A DNA stretch of 12,754 nucleotides from Sulfurimonas sp. (lineage in GTDB: Bacteria > Campylobacterota > Campylobacteria > Campylobacterales > Sulfurimonadaceae). Positions 6,625-12,754 of this stretch are shown here, piece by piece. The translations under genes were made by a program, and so were the position numbers. Numbering within the stretch: position 1 is the first letter of the stretch; each line of letters opens with the position of its first letter. The notes under the pieces were generated by a model. That model worked only from the letters and a program-made list of their open reading frames with translations. It was not told the origin of the DNA and searched no databases. The DNA is taken from NCBI GenBank assembly GCA_021157665.1, contig JAGGWE010000143.1, positions 1 through 12,754 of the forward strand. The letters are read 5' to 3'.

Positions 6625-7952
6625 GAAAGTTCCGTTTTAACACAGTTTCTACCACTATCTTTTGCTAGGTATAGAGCTTTATCTGCTCTATCAATAGCTT
6701 CTTTCATATCTTCACCCTCTCTAACTTGAGAAACACCAAAACTAGCACTTATACTACCAACAACTTCAATCTCCATTCTTTCTATATGCTTTCTTAACTT
6801 TTGAGCTAAAATAGTTGCATTTGACAATGAAGCTGTTGGAAGAAGAACAATAAACTCTTCACCACCCCATCTACAAACTACATCTATATTTCTTAAAGCT
6901 TTAAGAAGTACTTGTGAGATTTGAATTAATACTTTATCCCCTGCATTATGCCCATAAGTATCATTAACTTTTTTAAAGAAATCAATATCTAAAAGTATAA
7001 TTGACATATCATTATGTCTTTGTATCATAGCAGTATAAGAGGAGAGATAAAGTTCTGAAAATTTATAACGATTATATAAACCAGTTAAAGAATCTGTTGA
7101 AGCTAAAGTTTCATACTCTCTATTTTTATCTTCAAGAATATGATTTATCTCACTAAGTTCATCTTGATACTCTTTCATTAACATTGCCCATCTTGAATAT
7201 GTTAAAGATATAAGCTCTTTTTGCGTAATGATTCCAAATAATTTTCCATCATCATCCACCACAACAACTCTTTTATATTGTTTTTGTTTTATATATTTTA
7301 TAGCCTCTTTTATAGATGAATTTTTATGTATTGAATCAACTGGTGATGACATATAAACACTAACAGCTAGTTCTAAATTATTTTTGTACTTAATTAATTT
7401 CATAACATCTTTAGTTGTAAGTATCCCTACAGGCTTCATATCCTCAACTATAATTACATTATCAAATAAACCATGTTGCATCTCATCCAATAAAACAGAG
7501 GTAATAGCATCACTATTAACCCATTTCATTCTACGACCCTGCTTTAAAAAATCTACTAATCTATAATTATCCATAAGAGTATCTGGATCAATATTACCTG
7601 TTATGTCAGTATGTGATAATAAACCATACAAACTATTGTCCTCATTTAAAGCACAAATATATTCCATATTATTATTTAAATACTCTAAAGTGTCTAATAC
7701 ATTTTTTCTTTTATTTATCGTAGGTATTTTATTTAAATTCAATTTTGATAATGACATATTTAAATCAAGTTTATTCTTTTGTATCTTTAAAACATCTATA
7801 ATACTCAAAATTCTAAAACAATCTTTATCTAAAACAACCATATTTCTATGATTTTGCTCTAACAAAAGGTCTAAGGCTTCTGCGATTGAAGCCTTAATAT
7901 CTATACTAAGAATTGAAGTAGTAGCTATATCACTAATTAATGGAAATTTCAT
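6621..7952 (-). CDS. Four-CBS-domain diguanylate cyclase (GGDEF)
   Basis: A 443-residue soluble protein that should make cyclic di-GMP from two GTP. The N-terminal half appears to hold four CBS domains (about 1-55, 60-118, 135-190 and 197-252), recognised by repeated strands ending in VLD/IVE/VVDDDG and IL/GIxTxKD segments. CBS pairs usually bind adenosine nucleotides, so the cyclase may be controlled by cellular ATP, AMP or similar ligands. A short helical linker leads to the GGDEF domain (about 285-443). It has DSLTGLYNR, an intact GGEEF (363-367) and a canonical product-inhibition I-site R354-N-I-D357 five residues before it. There are no membrane segments. GAGGGAG (7957-7963 on this strand) supports the start. 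It is the last gene of the nudH operon, 12 bp after folP. Confidence 0.9.
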   Translation of the reverse strand: MKFPLISDIATTSILSIDIKASIAEALDLLLEQNHRNMVVLDKDCFRILSIIDVLKIQKNKLDLNMSLSKLNLNKIPTINKRKNVLDTLEYLNNNMEYICALNEDNSLYGLLSHTDITGNIDPDTLMDNYRLVDFLKQGRRMKWVNSDAITSVLLDEMQHGLFDNVIIVEDMKPVGILTTKDVMKLIKYKNNLELAVSVYMSSPVDSIHKNSSIKEAIKYIKQKQYKRVVVVDDDGKLFGIITQKELISLTYSRWAMLMKEYQDELSEINHILEDKNREYETLASTDSLTGLYNRYKFSELYLSSYTAMIQRHNDMSIILLDIDFFKKVNDTYGHNAGDKVLIQISQVLLKALRNIDVVCRWGGEEFIVLLPTASLSNATILAQKLRKHIERMEIEVVGSISASFGVSQVREGEDMKEAIDRADKALYLAKDSGRNCVKTELS

Positions 7953-7964
7953 GTGACTCCCTCT

Positions 7965-9107
7965 CTATATATTGTTTAAGTACTTTTGAATCTTTACTGC
8001 TTGAACATGCTCTTTAACATCATGTACTCTAAGAATTGATGCTCCATTTCTCATAGCTTCCAAATGTAAGGCAAGAGTTCCAGCCAATCTTTCATCTACT
8101 CTCGATGGATAAATTTCATTTATCATAGACTTTCTTGATGCACCTACTAAAATCTTTTTATTTAAGCTTAGAAAATGCTCAAGATTTTTAATCAGACTGA
8201 GGTTATCTTCAAGAGTTTTACCAAAACCTATACCAATATCAACTATTATATCATTAACTCCAAGGGAGTTTGCTTTATTGATTCTATATTCTAAAAACTT
8301 ATACACATCATCTAACAAACTTTCATATACTGGGTTATTTTGCATTATTTGAGGTGTTCCTTGCATATGCATAATAACTGCCGTTGCATTATATGAAGCG
8401 CATAATTTACATACCTCATCATCTGCTAAACCTGTTATATCATTTACAATTTTAAATCCACTATCCATGGCATGTGCTATCACTTTTGGTTCATAAGAGT
8501 CTATACTAAATTTAACTTTTTCATAAAGTTTATTTTCTTTAATTGCATCTAAAATAGGTTTTACTCTCTCTAGTTCATCTTTTGCACTAACCTTTGGAGC
8601 ATTAGGACGAGAGGAAACACCACCAATATCTATAATATCTGCACCATCACTTATCATTAATTCAATTTTATTTATAGCATTTATCTCTTTAAATCGACTT
8701 CCCTCAAAAAAACTATCTTCATTTGCATTAACTACACCCATAATCTCCACATGCCGAGATTTTTTTGAGTTCAAAATTTCTTGTAATTTATAAGCCAACT
8801 CTTTTAAACCAAAAGGTTGAGCCAACTCTTTTTTAGTTAATATTTGTAATTGCTTTTGAGTTGCTATCAAAACAACATCTACTTTAGGAGTAGTTGCAAG
8901 AACAGTCCCACGAGGAACAGCTAAATCTGCTCCGATAGATAAGGCATCTTGCTTTAATATATTTGCTCCCCCAACATGTAAATCTTTTATATGTATAAGA
9001 TAATGATTTATTTTTGAAGTCAAAATATTAACTCCACCACTATCTACACCCAAATTTGTTAGTAGTTTTTTTGCATCAACACTATTTGATAATCTCTCAA
9101 TTCGCAT
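7965..9107 (-). CDS. folP: Dihydropteroate synthase with long N-terminal extension
   Basis: A 380-residue enzyme joining p-aminobenzoate to hydroxymethyl-dihydropterin pyrophosphate in folate synthesis. The DHPS barrel starts near residue 120. Motifs are MGVVNANEDSF (123-133), IDIGGVSSRP (159-168), SIDSYEP (201-207), VNDITG (221-226), MHMQGTP (246-252), DIGIGFGK (290-297), GASRKS (322-327) and RVHDV (360-364). Compared with the usual NxTPDSF and GGESTRP, the threonines and glutamate are replaced (NANEDSF, GGVSSRP). The pterin- and sulfonamide-facing loops are thus divergent. About 115 extra N-terminal residues are known in Helicobacter and Campylobacter FolP; their function is unknown to me. 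The ATG follows the holB TAA directly, with AGGTGAG upstream. Confidence 0.93.
   Translation of the reverse strand: MRIERLSNSVDAKKLLTNLGVDSGGVNILTSKINHYLIHIKDLHVGGANILKQDALSIGADLAVPRGTVLATTPKVDVVLIATQKQLQILTKKELAQPFGLKELAYKLQEILNSKKSRHVEIMGVVNANEDSFFEGSRFKEINAINKIELMISDGADIIDIGGVSSRPNAPKVSAKDELERVKPILDAIKENKLYEKVKFSIDSYEPKVIAHAMDSGFKIVNDITGLADDEVCKLCASYNATAVIMHMQGTPQIMQNNPVYESLLDDVYKFLEYRINKANSLGVNDIIVDIGIGFGKTLEDNLSLIKNLEHFLSLNKKILVGASRKSMINEIYPSRVDERLAGTLALHLEAMRNGASILRVHDVKEHVQAVKIQKYLNNI
8469..8476 (+). repeat. GGCATGTG-motif copy (folP, core only)
   Basis: The core reads ATGGCATGTGC and lacks the downstream ATT. It is the weakest of the nine copies and lies antisense within folP. Confidence 0.35.
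8748..8755 (-). repeat. GGCATGTG-motif copy (folP)
   Basis: On the minus strand it reads TCTCGGCATGTGGAGATTA, including the downstream GATT extension. It is in the sense orientation of folP, just before the MGVVN motif and in the variable linker (SRHVEI). Confidence 0.55.
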
Positions 9108-9728
9108 TTACTTCTCACCTACAAAGCTCATAAGTAACATTGCTAAAATATTTTGAGGTTTTGAATTTAACTCTAAAAGTCTATATGCCTTATCAAAATT
9201 ATCTAATTGTTTAGATGAAAGTAACAACTTATCTACAATAGTTGCACGATTATAAAGGGCTTCTACTAATAATTTTGCTTCTGTTTTACCAATTCGAGCA
9301 TGAAGTTTTAAAAATGCAAAAGTTTTTGCATAATCAATTTTTAAAAGATTTAATTCTATCTCTTGAATTTTATGATTTACATCACCCTTAATTATTGGAA
9401 GTCTTGAGCGAACTGTTGGAAGTAGGTTTGATTTTGTAGCAGATATAATTATAAACTCTATATTTTTAGGTGGTTCTTCTAAAACTTTTAAAAGTGCATT
9501 TTGAGAGATAGCGTTGAAATTTTTAGCACCCATAACAATATATTTTGTTTGAGATTCACTTATGTAAGCTTCACTAATAACTGCTTTAGCATGTTCTATT
9601 TTAAACTCACCATCTTCTATAAAACCTACAACTCTAGATGGATAAAACTCCTCTTTTAATCTCTCAAAGTTACCTTCAATATCAGAGGAAATTAAAATAT
9701 GGCTTTTTTTACTCTCATGAATTAACAT
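9108..9728 (-). CDS. holB: DNA polymerase III delta-prime subunit (short form)
   Basis: A 206-residue clamp-loader subunit. The signature is the AAA+ segment FNAISQNALLKVLEEPP followed by a strand and TVRSRLPI, matching the sensor/SRC region of delta-prime. It is much shorter than E. coli delta-prime (334 residues). The N-terminus has no Walker A, and the C-terminal collar domain is reduced, as is usual in this phylum. An upstream in-frame ATG at 9752 would add MPRCLGRL, but GGGGAG (9733-9738) lies four bases before the ATG at 9728, which I take as the start. It overlaps hobA by 14 bp, so expression of the two replication proteins is probably coupled. Confidence 0.9.
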   Translation of the reverse strand: MLIHESKKSHILISSDIEGNFERLKEEFYPSRVVGFIEDGEFKIEHAKAVISEAYISESQTKYIVMGAKNFNAISQNALLKVLEEPPKNIEFIIISATKSNLLPTVRSRLPIIKGDVNHKIQEIELNLLKIDYAKTFAFLKLHARIGKTEAKLLVEALYNRATIVDKLLLSSKQLDNFDKAYRLLELNSKPQNILAMLLMSFVGEK

Positions 9729-10275
9729 CAATCTCCCCAAACATCGCGGCATTTAATGATGAATTAAAGAGTCTATATAGCTGTAAAAGTTTTATATCTA
9801 AGTGTGTATCATACGATTTTAATCTAAAAGCATTATGAAAATCTTCATCAAAAACCCAAAAATAACTATTATCCCGTCTTTTTGCTATATCTGAGCGTTT
9901 GTCATCTCCACTACCAATATACCAAAAAAGATAATTATCTTTATATGACAATGAAATCATATCATCTAATATATCTATCATCTCTCCACTATTAATATTA
10001 TTGTAATGGGAATAAATAGAGTCAATACTAACAATAGATAAAATTGGTCTATCTATTTTATCACTATTTAAAGAGGATAAAATATAGTTCTCAAACCATT
10101 TTCTTTTCTCATCTGTTATAAGAATAAGTGTTTTACCTTGTAAAATCTGTTCAATAGCTAGAGCAGTTGGAGTACTCCACTCAAATCTTAACTCCTCTAA
10201 CCAACTTAAAGCCCCATCCTCATCACGAATCGTATCAAGGCTCCACTGTGCAAAATCTGGTGTGTAATCTGACAT
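9715..10275 (-). CDS. hobA: HobA, DnaA-binding replication initiation factor
   Basis: A 186-residue cytoplasmic protein. Identification rests on length (Helicobacter HobA is about 180), position between lysC and holB as in Helicobacter, and the family-type N-terminus with W-x-L-D-x-I-R-x-x-x-x-x-x-x-W-L-E-E-x-R-x-x-W and the segment TLILITD. HobA has an SIS-like fold, binds DnaA domain I as a tetramer and promotes orisome assembly; it is the functional counterpart of E. coli DiaA. No sugar-isomerase catalytic motif is obvious. The start is 6 bp after the lysC stop with only a weak Shine-Dalgarno, so translation may depend on coupling to lysC. Confidence 0.88.
   Translation of the reverse strand: MSDYTPDFAQWSLDTIRDEDGALSWLEELRFEWSTPTALAIEQILQGKTLILITDEKRKWFENYILSSLNSDKIDRPILSIVSIDSIYSHYNNINSGEMIDILDDMISLSYKDNYLFWYIGSGDDKRSDIAKRRDNSYFWVFDEDFHNAFRLKSYDTHLDIKLLQLYRLFNSSLNAAMFGEIDVNS
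9733..9738 (-). promoter_or_regulatory. Ribosome binding site deciding the holB start
   Basis: GGGGAG on the minus strand is followed by ATTG and then the ATG at 9728. It lies within the last codons of hobA and excludes the longer start at 9752. Confidence 0.7.
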
Positions 10276-10281
10276 ATAGAA

Positions 10282-11493
10282 TTACTTATCTAACTCATAA
10301 GCATCGTGAAGTCCACGAACTGCCAACTCTGCATATTTTTCATCAATAACCATAGAGATTTTTATCTCTGAAGTTGAAATCATGTTTATGTTTATGTTGT
10401 TATCAGCCATAGTTGAAAAAGCAAGTGCCGCCACTCCAGCATGTGACTTCATACCAACACCAACAACAGAAACCTTGCAAATATCTTCATTGTAAGAATC
10501 AGCTTTAATCTCACCACTTTTCACAAAACCATCAACAACACTTTTTGCATCATTTAAATCATTAAGAGGAACAGTAAAATCAATATTTGTTGCTCCATCA
10601 TGAGCTTTATTTTGGATAATCATATCAACATTTATATCATTTTCTGCTAGTTTATTAAAAATATCAGAAGCTATGCCTGGTCTATCTATCACACCCATAA
10701 GTGAGATACGAGTTTGATTTCTGTCTAGTGCAATTCCGCTTACTAATGGTGATTCCATGATATTTTCTTCCTTTGTTATTAATGTTCCCTCTTCATTTGA
10801 GAAACTTGTTCTTGTTACTAAATTTACATTTAATTTCTTTGCCATCTCTACTGAACGATTTTGTAGAACTTTCGCTCCTAATGAGGCTAACTCTAACATC
10901 TCATCATAAGAAATTTTATCTAGTTTTTTAGCCTTAGGCTCAATGCGAGGATCAGTAGTATAAATCCCACTTACATCAGTATAAATCTCACATAAATCAG
11001 CACCAATTGCCCCAGCAATAGCAACAGCAGACAAGTCACTTCCACCACGACCAAGAGTTGTTACATCTCCGTTTTTATTTACACCTTGAAAACCAGCAAC
11101 TACAATGATTTTTCCAGCTTTAAGAAGTTCTTTCATGGCATGTGGATTTATATCTTCAATTCTTGCTTTTGTGTGTGATTCATCTGTTAAAATCCCAGCT
11201 TTTCTACCACTCATGGCAGTAGCAGGAAATCCCATCTCTGATAATGCAATAGCCAAAAGAGATGCTGTAACTCTTTCACCTGAACTTAAAAGCATATCCA
11301 TCTCAGCACGAGCAGGGTTTGATGAGAAATATTCAGCATACCCTAGAAGTTTATTTGTTTCTCCACTCATAGCAGAAACAACTACAACAACATCATTTCC
11401 AGCTTTTTTACTCTCACTTACACGATTAGCAACATTTTGAATTCGCTCCAAGTCACCAACACTTGTTCCACCAAATTTTTGAACTATTAGCAT
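10282..11493 (-). CDS. lysC: Aspartate kinase
   Basis: A 403-residue kinase for the first step from aspartate to lysine, diaminopimelate, threonine and methionine. The catalytic domain has KFGGTS (6-11), AMSGETNKLL (41-50), the GRGGSD nucleotide loop (148-153) and EIYTDVSGIYTTDPR (169-183). Two C-terminal ACT domains (about 264-330 and 340-403) indicate feedback control by amino-acid end products. The length is that of the monofunctional aspartokinase. The ATG is one base after the nudH stop, with GAGGGA upstream inside nudH. A GGCATGTG motif copy is embedded at codons for NPHA near residue 117. Diaminopimelate supply for cell wall links this gene to growth, alongside the replication genes downstream. 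Confidence 0.95.
   Translation of the reverse strand: MLIVQKFGGTSVGDLERIQNVANRVSESKKAGNDVVVVVSAMSGETNKLLGYAEYFSSNPARAEMDMLLSSGERVTASLLAIALSEMGFPATAMSGRKAGILTDESHTKARIEDINPHAMKELLKAGKIIVVAGFQGVNKNGDVTTLGRGGSDLSAVAIAGAIGADLCEIYTDVSGIYTTDPRIEPKAKKLDKISYDEMLELASLGAKVLQNRSVEMAKKLNVNLVTRTSFSNEEGTLITKEENIMESPLVSGIALDRNQTRISLMGVIDRPGIASDIFNKLAENDINVDMIIQNKAHDGATNIDFTVPLNDLNDAKSVVDGFVKSGEIKADSYNEDICKVSVVGVGMKSHAGVAALAFSTMADNNININMISTSEIKISMVIDEKYAELAVRGLHDAYELDK
11137..11145 (+). repeat. GGCATGTG-motif copy (lysC)
   Basis: It reads CATGGCATGTGGATTTA with the downstream ATT extension, antisense within lysC at the NPHAM codons. Confidence 0.5.
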
Positions 11494-11494
11494 T

Positions 11495-11965
11495 TTATAA
11501 TAATCCCTCTTTTTTAAAATATTTTATAACTTTTTTATATACAGGCTTTTTAAAATGTGATGTGAGATTTAAAACCTCATCAATACTAACAAACTTATAA
11601 TCTTCAAACTCTGGATGTTCAGTAGCTAAGTTTATCTCAGCAGATTTTTTAAGTTTCATTAAAAAGTATTTTTGAATTTGCCCTTTATATGGCTTCATTT
11701 TTTTAGCAATTTTTTCAGGGAAATCATAGGAAATCCACTTAGGATACTCACCAACTATTTTAGCTTTATGAGTTCCTATCTCCTCTTCAAGTTCACGAAA
11801 AAGTGCTTCATGAACCTCTTCACCTTTATCAACCCCACCTTGAGGAAACTGCCAAATATCATCTAAATCATTTCGTTTAGCAATAAAAATCTCTTTTTTT
11901 TCTGGATAATTGTTAGAAACAATAATCATCGCAACATTGGGACGATACAAATCTTTTTTACTCAT
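11495..11965 (-). CDS. rppH: RNA pyrophosphohydrolase (Nudix)
   Basis: A 156-residue Nudix hydrolase. The box is complete: G43-x5-E49-x7-R57-E58-L59-x-E61-E62-x-G64-T65. Flanking features typical of RppH/NudH are the N-terminal YRPNVAMII, the PQGG before the box, WISYDFP (77-83) and KGQIQKYFL (94-102). RppH removes pyrophosphate from RNA 5' ends, or from diadenosine polyphosphates, and so triggers mRNA decay. The gene is first in the operon; the Helicobacter homologue is HP1228 (nudH). The start is canonical for the family (MSKKxxYRPNV) though the Shine-Dalgarno (TAGG) is weak. Annotation as nudH or rppH is equivalent here. Confidence 0.93.
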   Translation of the reverse strand: MSKKDLYRPNVAMIIVSNNYPEKKEIFIAKRNDLDDIWQFPQGGVDKGEEVHEALFRELEEEIGTHKAKIVGEYPKWISYDFPEKIAKKMKPYKGQIQKYFLMKLKKSAEINLATEHPEFEDYKFVSIDEVLNLTSHFKKPVYKKVIKYFKKEGLL

Positions 11966-11982
11966 TTAATAACCTATTATAT

Positions 11983-12000
11983 ATTATAGTCGCGATTATA
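11983..12000 (-). promoter_or_regulatory. Operon promoter region with near-palindromic site
   Basis: On the minus strand TATAAT occurs at 12000-11995 and again at 11988-11983; either could serve as the -10 of the nudH operon. TATAGTCGCGATTATA (11985-12000) is symmetric except for one base pair, with the core TCGCGA, which is rare in such AT-rich DNA. It could be an operator between the divergent nudH and hemW genes. Confidence 0.45.
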
Positions 12001-12032
12001 CATAATATGCAATTAAAATAAGATAAGTGAGA

Positions 12033-12038
12033 TATAAT
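12033..12038 (+). promoter_or_regulatory. -10-like element directly before hemW
   Basis: TATAAT ends five bases before the hemW ATG and would give a leaderless transcript. An alternative CATAAT at 12001-12006 would allow a leader of about 30 nt. No clear Shine-Dalgarno lies at normal distance; AAGTGAG ends 13 bases upstream. Confidence 0.4.
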
Positions 12039-12043
12039 TTCAG

Positions 12044-12754
12044 ATGCTTTTATACATACATATCCCATTTTGTGACTCCAAATGTTCCTACTGTGCTTTT
12101 AACTCTTATGTTGATAAATTTCATCTAAAAGAAGAGTATATGAAGAGTTTAGAGGTTCAACTCAAACATGAACTTCAAAGGTTCTTGGCATGTGGGGATT
12201 CTATCGAGACTATTTTTATAGGTGGGGGTACTCCATCTACTGTTTCACCTGAACTTTATAAACCGATTTTTAAAATGTTAAAACCGTTCTTGGCATGTGG
12301 GATTGAGATAACTTCTGAAGCAAATCCAAATAGTGCTACTCACGAGTGGCTTCTTGGCATGTGGGAATTAGGGATAAATCGTATTAGTTTTGGAGTTCAA
12401 AGTTTTGATGAGAAAAAACTAAAACTGCTAAATCGAGCACACTCTCCACAAAATGCGATAGATGCAATCACACATGCCAAAGAGATAGGATTTAAAAACA
12501 TCTCACTTGATTTGATTTATGCAACTCTTGGCGATACCAAAGAGCTTTTGCTTCACGATATTAAAACTGCCACTTCACTCCCCATAAATCATCTAAGTGC
12601 TTATGCCCTAACCATCGAAGAGGGAACACCTTTTGAATCAAAACCTCAAATGTCTGATGAAAAACTAGAACTTACTTCATGGCTTTTCAATGAAATAGAG
12701 GCATGCGCTGTGAGCGATAGCGAGGAAGTACTCTTGGGGTGTGGCTTTGAACAG
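12044..12754 (+). CDS. hemW: HemW-type radical SAM protein, 3'-truncated by the window edge
   Basis: The first 237 codons of a HemW (heme chaperone, formerly called oxygen-independent coproporphyrinogen oxidase-like). The N-terminus MLLYIHIPFC is canonical and fixes the start. C10-x3-C14-x2-C17 binds the 4Fe-4S cluster. The next position is Phe19, not the fourth Cys of HemN, which favours HemW over HemN. Other motifs are IFIGGGTPS (57-65), EITSEANP (88-95), GINRISFGVQSF (110-121), LLNRAH (128-133) and LSAYALTIEEGTPF (184-197). Two FLACG pentapeptides (47-51 and 82-86) and the unusual LLGMWELG are encoded by copies of one 15-bp DNA repeat. A 12-residue stretch (221-232) just before GFEQ looks like an insertion relative to HemW as I know it. 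The gene is divergent from nudH. Confidence 0.92.
   Translation, partial: MLLYIHIPFCDSKCSYCAFNSYVDKFHLKEEYMKSLEVQLKHELQRFLACGDSIETIFIGGGTPSTVSPELYKPIFKMLKPFLACGIEITSEANPNSATHEWLLGMWELGINRISFGVQSFDEKKLKLLNRAHSPQNAIDAITHAKEIGFKNISLDLIYATLGDTKELLLHDIKTATSLPINHLSAYALTIEEGTPFESKPQMSDEKLELTSWLFNEIEACAVSDSEEVLLGCGFEQ
12182..12196 (+). repeat. 15-bp repeat TTCTTGGCATGTGGG, copy A
   Basis: First perfect copy in hemW, followed by GATT. Read in frame it encodes FLACG. Confidence 0.85.
12287..12301 (+). repeat. 15-bp repeat TTCTTGGCATGTGGG, copy B
   Basis: Perfect copy 105 bp after copy A, followed by ATTG and preceded by the same G. It is in the same reading frame as copy A and again gives FLACG. Confidence 0.85.
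12351..12365 (+). repeat. 15-bp repeat TTCTTGGCATGTGGG, copy C
   Basis: Perfect copy 64 bp after copy B, followed by AATT. It lies in a different reading frame and is read as LLGMWE, which shows that the repeat is conserved as DNA rather than as protein. Confidence 0.85.
12471..12480 (-). repeat. GGCATGTG-motif copy, inverted (hemW)
   Basis: On the minus strand it reads CTTTGGCATGTGTGATT, opposite in orientation to the three 15-bp copies in the same gene. Confidence 0.6.
12704..12739 (+). repeat. 36-bp G+C-rich in-frame insertion candidate in hemW
   Basis: These bases are 21/36 G+C in a gene that is otherwise strongly AT-rich. They include GTGAGCGATAGCGAGG and a CGCT-GTG-AGCG mini-hairpin (12706-12716), and end near CTCTTGGGGTGTGG, which resembles the 15-bp repeat. 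They encode 12 residues (221-232) between a helix and the conserved GFEQ. Removing them would leave GAGGCATGTGGC, restoring another GGCATGTGG copy. Confidence 0.5.

Noticed and set aside
6615..6630. Bidirectional terminator between the phosphate transporter and the cyclase
   Set aside because: The two stop codons overlap and no hairpin is visible there.
9729..9752. Longer start for holB adding eight residues
   Set aside because: GGGGAG four bases before the ATG at 9728 is a far better start signal, and the added residues do not resemble the family.
12182..12365. CRISPR-like array from the three 15-bp repeats
   Set aside because: Repeats are too short, spacing is 105 and 64 bp, and all copies lie inside an intact hemW reading frame.

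Overview
The window is AT-rich chromosomal DNA from a Campylobacterota (epsilonproteobacterial) species, most likely a Sulfurimonas-like member. The evidence is the gene order nudH(rppH)-lysC-hobA-holB-folP, which matches the Helicobacter HP1228-HP1232 order as I remember it; the presence of HobA, the DnaA-binding factor restricted to this phylum; an unusually short delta-prime subunit; a FolP with a long N-terminal extension; and an HU of the Helicobacter type. The genus is inference.

Left part, plus strand (1-6624). The window opens inside a DUF342/FapA-type gene whose reading frame is still open at base 2; its stop codon lies in an intrinsic terminator. An extremely AT-rich spacer with a perfect 12-bp inverted repeat leads to two tiny translationally coupled genes: an HTH protein and a basic protein of unknown function. 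HU follows with its own promoter. Next comes a 504-residue protein with a NERD-like N-terminus and a degraded superfamily-I helicase core. It overlaps msrB (TTG start), which is followed by a periplasmic cyclophilin. A PiT-type phosphate transporter then has its own promoter, with a possible Pho-box-like direct repeat.

Right part, minus strand (11965 down to 6621). One tight operon reads nudH, lysC, hobA, holB, folP and a four-CBS GGDEF diguanylate cyclase. Gaps are from 14 bp of overlap to 12 bp. It combines RNA 5'-end processing, aspartate-family amino-acid synthesis, replication initiation, the clamp loader, folate synthesis and c-di-GMP signalling. The last gene converges on the phosphate transporter with overlapping stop codons. 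Divergent from nudH, a hemW gene starts at 12044 and runs off the right edge.

The most unusual signal is a short DNA-level repeat. The octamer GGCATGTG (or its reverse complement) occurs nine times in the window, where base composition predicts roughly 0.1 by my hand estimate. Most copies extend towards CTTGGCATGTGG(n)ATT. They lie inside unrelated genes, in both orientations and in different reading frames. Three perfect 15-bp copies sit within 184 bp of hemW. A fourth hemW site, GGCATG...TGTGG, appears to be interrupted by a 36-bp G+C-rich in-frame insertion. This resembles a DNA-uptake-sequence-like motif or a small coding-tolerated repeat family.

No rRNA, tRNA, CRISPR array, insertion sequence or phage gene was seen, and no gene-free stretch exceeds 300 bases.
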